Below, piece by piece: positions 56,264 to 64,000 of a stretch of 64,000 nt of DNA. A program made the translations under genes and the position numbers. The DNA is from Paracyclopina nana (Eukaryota > Arthropoda > Copepoda > Cyclopoida > Cyclopettidae). Location: the NCBI GenBank assembly GCA_019096065.1, contig JAGUCH010000007.1, positions 3,866,501-3,930,500 on the forward strand, in the 5' to 3' direction. Within the stretch, counting starts at the first letter, position 1; each line of letters starts with the position of its first letter. The notes under the pieces are model-generated. The model searched no databases. It worked only from the letters and a program-made list of their open reading frames with translations, and was not told where the DNA came from.

Positions 56264-58536
56264 CTACAAAGCCGTAGGTGCACTGATTTGAGGGTTCTCT
56301 TCCAGCAAAGGCTCATCACTCGAGTCAACGAAGATTTTTGCTGCATACTTGTCAGTCCAAATCACAGTTGTAAAGCTCAAAATCAGCACAATAATGCCGA
56401 GTGCAAAATAGCCCCTCTCTCTTGACGGAGCAGCTTTGAGGAACATCCTCGATGAAGTTAACTCCCATAAGGATTCCGACCATGCTCCGTAGGTAGGGTC
56501 AGAGAAGTCGTACCCATCAATGACGAAAGCTGAAAGCAAAGCTATGATTTGGTAAAATTGCGCAGGAAAAATGGATTCGTGATTACCAGGGCTAATTGCA
56601 TCGCTCATCCATGCAGTAGTGTTCAAGCAATGACCGCAGTCAATGCTGTTGTCACATTCATCAGTGGTACCAGTCCACCAAGAGGGTGGTCCTTCACCCT
56701 TGATGAACACATAACTGTAGACATTTTGATTATCTGGCGCAGTGCAGTTTTCCGAGGTGAAGGGGCCTACGAGTGGCTTGGAAGTGTAATAAGCGAGCAG
56801 TCTGTGGGTGAAGGACCTATGCAGATTTTTGCCCCTCTCCACACCAACATATTGCTGGAATGGGTATGAGGGCAACGATTCCATACCCACTGAAGGGCTC
56901 GTGACAGCCAAAAAGCTGCTACACTTTGCTGTCACAGCGAAACAATTGAGTAGGTCGTTGATCAGCGTTTTGTTGGCTTTCAAATTGGTCGATGTCCTCC
57001 CCATTTTGGATTGGATGAATTTTCCCACAGCTTCTGTAACTTTGGCCAGATTTTGAACCACCGGAGAGCTTTCACCATCTTCGAAATTGTACCCAAACAA
57101 CGTGGCATTGTCATACAAGCTGTGGTAGTAACTGTTAGAGTAGGTCTGGTCAAAGTTGTTCAGCAGAATGGCTGGAATACTCCGATCTTGTTTTAGCAGA
57201 CTTTGAGCTGACGACGGTGGCAAAGCATCTGTTGAAGATGAGGATACTGTGAGCCCTGCAGTGGCAGCTTCATTTTTCAAATTTTTCAATAGGTCCTCAT
57301 CATTGAACGCTGAATCAACATGAGCAAATAGTTGTTCATTCTTATCTAGGAGCTGTCCAAGCTCTATGTGGGCAAGGATACTTTTCAGGTTAATTTTGGG
57401 CCAGCTTAGCAATTCCGATGATTCTTCCCTTGGGAATTTGCTTTGTTCCATGTCATACACCATTCTTGATGACCCAACATAGTCAAAGGACTCTCCATTG
57501 AAGAAAGCAAAGAGCACATTTTTGCCTTCTTTTGGAATGAAGGATTCATCCTTGTACAACATATTGGCAATCGCTAGTAGAGCAACAATGCCGGAAGTAG
57601 GCGAGTCCAGGCCAATTTCAGCCTTGTCAAAAATATTGGCAGCATCAAGTCTGGCAGATACCAAAAGAATGGACTTGTCTTCGTATTTTTCCTTGGAAAA
57701 ATCCTGATCATTTTTGCCACTCAAGTGAAAGACATTTTTGTCTCCCATTGGGTCACAAACCAGAGTTGGGCTGAACGGGTTGATGAGGCTGTTTCTTCTT
57801 TGACAAGTGGTGGTGTCAACAGCTCCGAACATGTGAGACACCAATTCAGCAGCACATAACGGCCATTCTCTAGGTTCGCCATTTTCAGTGGGTTTGTTGA
57901 ATCTGTCATAGCATCTATGCAAGAGAGCATCAACAATGTCAGGCTCATCCACAAGGAAAATGGGGAAAGACCAATCTTCAAGCAGAATATCCGATCCATA
58001 CGGGTTCCATGGTTTTACATTGGCTTTACAGGCAAGCTCAGTGTCGTTAGCATACATGCTACTCATTTGGTTTGGGCAGGCAGCATCATCCGAGTAGCCA
58101 TTGGGAGCTGCCAAAATCTCCATGCTTTTATTCACTCCAAGCAGAATGATGCCAGAGATTTTTCCAGATTTTTTCAGGCTTACTAGACTATCTTTGGTGA
58201 ACATTTTTGGCGTCAAGAGAGCTGTGAATTAAAAGAAAAAAATAGGCTTTTGTAATATTAGGATGAAAAATTTTTTTCACCTATATAAGGATCATGAGTG
58301 CCCTTTTCAAGCAGCCAGTCACGATCTGCATTGTTTGATATTAAATGCACGACTCCAACATTTCCATTCGGATCGGAAGAGCATCCCATTTGATGTGTTC
58401 CGTTGGTTCTTCGAAAGCAAAACGCTTTGGGTTTGAGGTCAGTGTAAATCCCATCCTTGATCCGCTTGCATTGAACCAACTCGAGCGAAATCAGACAAGA
58501 GAGCAGTAACAACAGGATTTGCTTCGAGCCCTCCAT
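56264..58536 (-). CDS. NCSTN: Nicastrin, gamma-secretase subunit
   Basis: Nicastrin is the large glycosylated substrate-gating subunit of gamma-secretase. Two exons, 58281-58536 and 56264-58221, join (G|CT) to 2214 nt, 737 aa; human has 709. The signal peptide (MEGSKQILLLLLSCLISLE) is followed by the conserved luminal domain: NGTHQMGCSS, WPLCAAELVSHMFGAV, LVCDPMGDKNVF and the nicastrin signature FDYVGSSRMVYDME. A single membrane span close to the C-terminus (GIIVLILSFTTVIW) precedes a short tail. Many N-glycosylation sequons are present. Almost the whole protein is in one large exon. Confidence 0.96.
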
Positions 58537-59164
58537 GACCGAAAATGAAGTTGCTGGGTGGTTTTCCTAAGTTCTTCCTTCCATGGCACGGAATTTTCTG
58601 ACAGATGCTCAAAAGCCGCACTCGTAATTTTCTTATTCACTCTGATCAGCTCGCTGCTTATCAACAAACTTTGAACCGGAGATATTTCGAGAAAATCGCC
58701 AAAATTGGTCACAAACGCCAAAGATACGCATTAAGTGAAAGCTAAACCGACACTTTCGAAGCCCGCATCATTTCAGCCGGAGCTGGAATCTATTGAGCCG
58801 AGCGTCATTTTTTAAGGCTAATTTAATTTCATGATACCACGTGAAAGCCACAAAAAGACAATTAAAAAAATGGTAAATTTTTCCTCTATTTCACATGATA
58901 TAATTCAAGCTATCTTACATATAGTGATTTTTAATTTTCATTCCTGAAATTATCGAGGATGTGATCCTTTAAAGAGGGCTTGACATTTTTTCACGGTCTT
59001 TTTTCTTATCCCGACTATTCCGCTGCCAAGTGCTTGCACAGCGACAAATATCAAATTGTGGCTCATATTATTTTTTCCGTCTTTTTGACGTGACTGCATC
59101 ATCTCGCTCCAAGCTGACATCTCACCCTCACCAGTTTTTCGTGTCGCCGTCTTTCGCTCTCGCA
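58537..59164. other. Shared intergenic region, NCSTN / CNOT9
   Basis: 628 bp between divergent starts. AT-rich centre; no gene or clear core-promoter motif identified. Confidence 0.5.
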
Positions 59165-60314
59165 ATGACCACACCGACCGTAGGCACTCCAACTTCGATG
59201 CCAGCGACATCGACAGTGATGACATCTTCGGCTCCGGCTCCGGTCAGCCAACGGAATCCCTCTGGAGCCTCGTCTGGTGGCGCTCCAGTGGATCGTGATC
59301 AAATTTACCAATGGATCTTTGAGCTGTCTTCGCCCGAAACGCGTGAAACTGCGCTGTTGGAGTTGAGCAAAAAACGCGAAGTTGTCCTGGATTTGGCTCC
59401 CATGTTGTGGAACTCGTTTGGCACGATCGCTGCCCTTTTGCAAGAAATCATCGCCATTTACCCCGCCATCAATCCCGCGGTGTTGACAGCTCATCAGTCG
59501 AATCGTGTGTGCAACGCTTTGGCCTTGCTCCAATGTCTGGCCTCTCACCCTGAAACGAGGTCGGCTTTCCTGCTCGCTCACATACCCCTTTACTTGTACC
59601 CGTTTCTGCATACTGTCTGCAAAACGAGACCTTTCGAGTACCTGAGACTCACGAGCCTTGGCGTGATTGGAGCACTTGTCAAAACGGATGAGCAGGAGGT
59701 CATAAATTTCCTGCTGACCACTGAAATCATTCCTCTCTGTTTGAGGATCATGGAAGCCGGCTCGGAGCTCAGCAAAACCGTGGCCACGTTCATATTGCAG
59801 AAAATCCTCCTGGATGAAACGGGTCTCTACTACATTTGCCAGACCTACGATCGATTCTCTCATGTCGCCATGATCCTGGTAAGCTTCATTTCACGGCAAT
59901 CAAAGATTGATGTGTTTATTCTTTTTTATGCTTACAGGGCAAAATGGTAATATCCCTCTCAAAGGAGCCCTCTGCCAGACTTCTCAAGCACGTGGTGAGG
60001 TGCTATCTCCGACTCTCTGACAACCAAAGGTAAATCGCTTTATTTTATTTTTATGACACAACTTTAATATTTGTGTCATTTTTAGAGCATGCGAAGCTCT
60101 GTGCCAGTGTTTGCCTGACCAACTTAAAGATGATACCTTTGCTGAATGTCTGAAGGATGACAAGTCTACCAAGCATTGGTTGACTCTCCTCCTAAAGAAT
60201 CTGGACAACATGAACTCCACTGGTGGATCGCAGCTCGGAGGAGGCCAAGGTGTTCCCAATTTGGGAGCACCTAACAAAAACTTGGGCAGTGTCAAACTAC
60301 CAGGTGGACTTTAG
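59165..60314 (+). CDS. CNOT9: CCR4-NOT complex subunit 9 (Rcd1/Caf40)
   Basis: An armadillo-repeat subunit that docks translational repressors on the CCR4-NOT deadenylase. Exons 59165-59878, 59938-60029 and 60086-60314 join to 1035 nt, 344 aa; the human protein has 299, the excess being a Ser/Thr/Pro-rich N-terminus and a Gly/Asn-rich tail. The core is nearly invariant: [54 protein letters not shown] and [18 protein letters not shown]. The ATG at 59165 is the first in frame that gives an ortholog-like start; the frame is open further upstream without a better Met. AATAAA near 60523. Confidence 0.96.
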
Positions 60315-60634
60315 CCTCACCAACGAGACCACATATTGCATATGACTTAGTCCCCCTACAAGCAAGTAGCTCATTAAAAAAAAGATGTATAAGTATTAGC
60401 ACGTGACTGCTCCATGATGGTCCCATTTGCTCCTTTGAAAAGTTTACACAAATAATTGCAGCATATTTTCGATTTCCACAAACCGGAGGAGCATTTTTGT
60501 CTAAATAATCTGCTGTGCTTAGACAATAAAAGATTTCTGTCATATACTAAATTCAGATGTCTTGCACTCAAGCTATATTGGCCATAACAACTGCCTAACG
60601 CACTAATGTAAAGACGCTATTCACTCATCCAAAG
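60315..60634. other. Intergenic, no gene seen
   Basis: 320 bp between CNOT9 and the CRAL-TRIO locus, including the CNOT9 poly(A) signal AATAAA near 60523. Confidence 0.5.
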
Positions 60635-60829
60635 ATGATCGCTTTCAGCATCGCAAATGCAGCAATAGTTACGCAAACAGCTGCGATAACAAATTGCAGA
60701 GCTCTGAACGTTCTCTCTGCTTTACTTTTCATCTACCTGTATAGATACTACACGAATGTTGTGTACATGCAAGAAGCTATTAAAGTGCACTCGTCCAAGC
60801 ACTATCACCGAGTAGCAAACGCAACATGA
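60635..60829 (+). CDS. Small upstream ORF overlapping the CRAL-TRIO start
   Basis: A 64-aa frame with a hydrophobic stretch (NVLSALLFIYLYRYY) that could span a membrane. Its stop shares bases with the next start in an ATGA overlap at 60826-60829. It is either a regulatory upstream ORF or a small protein made from a two-cistron mRNA. It may also be plain 5' leader, as there is no homology I can name. Confidence 0.35.
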   Translation: MIAFSIANAAIVTQTAAITNCRALNVLSALLFIYLYRYYTNVVYMQEAIKVHSSKHYHRVANAT

Positions 60830-61707
60830 AGTTCTCACCTGAAAAAGATCCCTTTGACTCAAGCCCCAAAACTCTGGCTGAAATCTCAGACCCGAAATGG
60901 AAAGAATTGGCCAAAGAGTATTTTGACGAGGAAGAGTCTTCTCTAAGTGAAAAGATCACTGAGCTCAGATTCAAGATCACTGAGCTGGGAATCAAACTTC
61001 CGAGAGATGACGACCTCTACTTGCTCAAGTTTTTGCGGGCTGGAAATGGCAAAGTTGGAGAAGCTTTGGAAGTTGTGAAAAACTATGTCAACATTATGAG
61101 AGAAAATGAGAGCTACTTTGCCAACATAATTCCATCCAGACTGAATCAAGTTTTTCAAAGCCAAATCAACACCATGACTGAGGCAAGAGATCAGAATGGC
61201 CGAAGAGTGTATCTTTATCGACCAGGAAAATGGGATCCAAGCACTTGTCCATTTTCAGATGTTTTCAACGCAGCTTTCGTGATGGCTGAAATGATTTCTG
61301 AGGAGGCCAAGAGCCAAATTGCTGGAGTGACAGTCGTTGGTGATGCGAAAGACTTTGGATTCAAACAGCTCAGAAACTTTGGAGCCCAAGATGCTAAGAC
61401 GTTATCGGCTTTTTTCCAAACCAGCTTCCCATTGTGGTTCAGATCCATCCATGTCATCAATGCTCCAAGGCTCTTTTTGGTAGCTTTTGGCGTTGTCAAG
61501 CCTTTTATGTCGGAACATGTGAAGAAAAATATTCACTTCCATTCCACTTTAGAGTCGTTGTACGAGCATGTGGACAAGGAAGTTTTGCCTGAAGAAATGG
61601 GTGGCAATTGCGGAAAGTTCGATAATTCAGTTTGTGTAAGCCAGACCAAAGCTATGGAGCAATACTTCAAAGATTTAAAAGCTACCATATTTAATAAGGA
61701 GACATAA
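60826..61707 (+). CDS. CRAL-TRIO domain lipid-binding protein, alpha-tocopherol-transfer-protein-like
   Basis: A single-exon, cytosolic 293-aa protein. Residues about 35-100 form the CRAL-TRIO N-terminal helices (RDDDLYLLKFLRAGNGKVGEA). The lipid-binding domain follows: GRRVYLYRPGKWDPSTCP, a VVGDAKDFGFKQL segment and FPLWFRSIHVINAPRLF, ending in KEVLPEEMGGNCGKFD. Members carry retinoids, tocopherol or other hydrophobic ligands between membranes; arthropods have many copies. The ligand cannot be read. AATAAA near 61780. Confidence 0.92.
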   Translation: MKFSPEKDPFDSSPKTLAEISDPKWKELAKEYFDEEESSLSEKITELRFKITELGIKLPRDDDLYLLKFLRAGNGKVGEALEVVKNYVNIMRENESYFANIIPSRLNQVFQSQINTMTEARDQNGRRVYLYRPGKWDPSTCPFSDVFNAAFVMAEMISEEAKSQIAGVTVVGDAKDFGFKQLRNFGAQDAKTLSAFFQTSFPLWFRSIHVINAPRLFLVAFGVVKPFMSEHVKKNIHFHSTLESLYEHVDKEVLPEEMGGNCGKFDNSVCVSQTKAMEQYFKDLKATIFNKET

Positions 61708-62075
61708 TCTTTTTGTAAGAAAAATTATTTGTGCTACTTTTAATGTGAACTTACAAAGTTACTTATCAACATATACAGCAATAAAAGCTTACCGTAAAAG
61801 CTGTGTGAAGCGAAAGCTAGCAAATTCGAGCTCCTATGTGCATTGCGTACTTTGCATTATAAGTGTCTTATAGCATATTGGAAGTTTCTGTTTATTATGT
61901 AATTGTGGACATTGAATCAACAAGTTTCCTGTTTTCTTGCTAGCCAGCCAAAAATGATGCAGTAAAAAGCAGCAGTCTTTGAGTGCTCACTGAGGAGCAA
62001 AACATTCCTTTAGCTAAAAAAGAGGAGAAAGTCAGCTGTCTTTGACGTAGCTGGAGCTTACGCAAAAGTATCACC
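61708..62075. other. Intergenic, no gene seen
   Basis: 368 bp between the CRAL-TRIO gene and the sugar transporter, same strand. Contains the upstream gene's AATAAA; no TATA box in clear register. Confidence 0.5.
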
Positions 62076-63743
62076 ATGACCTTACTTTATTTGCCTCAGG
62101 TACATATATTCATTATCCTTACTAAGACTATTAAATTATTTCCACCAACATGCTGAAAAAATGCAAAAAAGGATTAATCATTGCATAACATAATTTAGAT
62201 ATTGGGCTGCCTCAGTGTGAGTATGGCATCAATGTCATTGGGAACACTCTTGGGATATCCTACCAAAGCTTTGCCACAGCTAAGAAATGAAACTGACACT
62301 GAAGTCAACCTGAATGAAAGTTTGGGCTCTTGGTATGCAGCCAGTTTTTGGTTGGTTGGAGTCATCATTACTCCGTTGGGAGGAGTCGTATCAGGCTGGA
62401 TGGGAAGAAGAAAAACTCTGGTAACTTCAGCTCCTTTGGTAGCTGTTGGTTGGTTCATCACTGGTTGTGCAACCAATAAAACTCTTCTCTTCCTTGGAAG
62501 ACTGACATCCTCATTCTCTACAGCTTTACACATGTCTTCTGCAGGTTGAATATCATTTTTGATGTTCATCCAAAAGTAAAATAGGTTTTCTCTAAATTAG
62601 GTGTGTACATTTCTGAGATGGCTCATCCAAAAATTCGAGGTAGCCTCTTGGTTATGCCCGGCTTTTTTATGGGGGCTGGTATGTTGTATGTTTGGACTCT
62701 AGCATATTTCCTATCCTGGAGGCAAACTGCGTTAGCATCAATGGTACCTTCAGTTTTGCTGACGGTCACTTTGGCCTTTTTGCCAGAATCTCCATATTGG
62801 TTGGTCAGTGACAACAAAGAACCTTGTGCAAAGTAACATGTCTTTTTAATTATTTAATTTTGGCATTAATTATTTTTTACATTATTTTTCAGAAAGTCTC
62901 TGCAGTTCTTCCGGGGTCCAGATTTTGATGTGACTGAGGAGCTGAAAGAAATCCAGGAGAAGCACGAGTCAAAAATGGAGAAAATAGCCAACAAAAGCTG
63001 GCGATGGACTTTGAGTCAGATGTGCTCCTCAGCTTTCTTGAAGCCATTTTCAGTCATAGGTGTCCTCTACATTTTGAACACGTGGAATGGGTTCAATTCA
63101 ATTATCACATACATGATTACCATCCTGGAAGAATCTGGATCCGCAATTGACCCTGATAAAGGCCCAATGATTGTGGGCAGTCTTAGACTAGTTACAGCTG
63201 GTGCCATAATTAAAACTGTGATAAAAAATTTAATGAATGATGTAACTATTATTTATAGGACTTAGCACAGTTGCCATTGCCAAGATATCTCCAAAAGTGC
63301 TTTTTGTCACTTGCAACCTAATCACAACTGCAAGCCTTGGATCAATAGGAATTTTCTCATACCTCAAAGCATTTCATGGTGATCATCCCTACATGGACAA
63401 CCTGGGATGGGTGCCATTGGCAATGGTCATCCTCCTCGTAATTATGAGATCAATTGGCATATTGCCAGTGATGCACGTGATGCTGAACGAGCTGTACCCT
63501 ACTGAAATTCGAACTCAGTCCATCGGCATCTCCCAGTCATTCTTTTTGGCTGCTGGAGCTTCAGGAGTGAAGCTATTTCCAGACATGAAAAATGCGATGG
63601 GACTTTATGGAGTTTGCGCATGCTACATGTTTTTCAGCCTCTTATGCACCTTTTGGGGCCTGTACAAGATCCCTGATAACCGAGGAGTTAGCTTGGTCAA
63701 AGTCGAAGAGCAATTCGAGGAAAAGGAAAAAATGAACGTTTAG
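62076..63743 (+). CDS. Facilitated trehalose/sugar transporter, Tret1-like
   Basis: A major-facilitator sugar carrier. Exons 62076-62099, 62199-62544, 62601-62832, 62893-63200 and 63259-63743 join to 1395 nt, 464 aa. Family features: SVSMASMSLGTLLGYPTKAL in span 1, GWMGRRKTLV between spans 2 and 3, YISEMAHPKIRGSL after span 4, LPESPYWLVSDNKE after span 6, LNELYPTEIRTQS after span 10 and PDNRGVSL near the end. The 24-nt first exon (MTLLYLPQ) is inferred from a matching donor (CAG|GTACAT) and phase. It gives a very short N-terminus, so a different upstream exon is possible. Confidence 0.9.
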
Positions 63744-64000
63744 TACATTACAGTAATATATACATTTCCCAGTTTACTGAAATATATGAATGCTAACTTA
63801 TTGGCAAATGAAAAGAGAGGAAGCGTGCAATGTGTGCAATGAAAAGAAACCTTTTTTCTAAGGAGAACCGTTTGATTTGACAAGTACCTACTATGAACGA
63901 ATTTCTTTGAGTGGCCAAGCGTGTCATATCATGTAGTAGAAAATATCAGTAGCTTCAAAAAGTATGAAGCATCAGCTCCTCATTTTGACATCCCTAATAA
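63744..64000. other. Right edge, no gene seen
   Basis: 257 bp of downstream flank of the transporter gene; AT-rich. Confidence 0.5.

Noticed and set aside
1-64000. CRISPR arrays, operons or prokaryotic signals
   Set aside because: None present; genes are spliced and eukaryotic.

Overview
This is a 64 kb window of nuclear DNA from an arthropod, most likely a pancrustacean. The evidence is intron-split genes with GT..AG introns of mostly 50-130 bp, a CPAP3/obstructor chitin-binding cuticle protein, a Tret1-like sugar carrier, an insect-type mtTFB2, and a BEL/Pao LTR element. I cannot name the species. Exons were joined by hand from splice sites. For every spliced gene the exon lengths sum to a multiple of three, and most proteins come close to the length of their animal orthologues.

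Layout. 1-3.3 kb: a small secreted cysteine-rich (granulin-like) gene with a decayed partial copy. 3.4-9.3 kb: VPS50/syndetin (-) and inositol polyphosphate 1-phosphatase (+), head to head. 9.4-12.1 kb: CLIC/EXC-4 (-), whose first intron carries a 484-bp hAT-like MITE. 14.0-25.0 kb: one very large gene (-) encoding an AMPK-beta-type carbohydrate-binding domain, a long acidic repetitive region and a C-terminal GAPDH-like domain without catalytic residues. Its coding exon is interrupted by a 4.6 kb LTR retrotransposon (18867-23480) with apparently identical LTRs, a 5-bp target duplication and a gag but no pol. 25.5-28.9 kb: a nuclear-looking protein whose N-terminus resembles the zinc-binding N-terminal region of RAG1. 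29.2-30.3 kb: CPAP3. 33.0-35.9 kb: an ER-type carboxylesterase. 36.6-39.8 kb: lysyl hydroxylase (PLOD) with two adjacent alternative versions of one 147-nt exon. 40.1-42.6 kb: ZMYND11. 42.9-44.2 kb: mtTFB2. 44.7-51.9 kb: MED12. 52.0-53.8 kb: SLC22 transporter. 54.6-56.1 kb: ZMPSTE24. 56.3-58.5 kb: nicastrin. 59.2-60.3 kb: CNOT9. 60.6-61.7 kb: CRAL-TRIO protein with an overlapping upstream ORF. 62.1-63.7 kb: Tret1-like transporter.

Most genes are unrelated housekeeping genes packed as divergent or convergent pairs; several convergent pairs leave only 49-115 bp between stop codons. The parts most worth follow-up are the CBM/pseudo-GAPDH fusion gene and the young gag-only LTR element inside it, including that element's strong enrichment for the palindrome GCTTAAGC. 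The duplicated PLOD exon and the RAG1-N-like protein come next.
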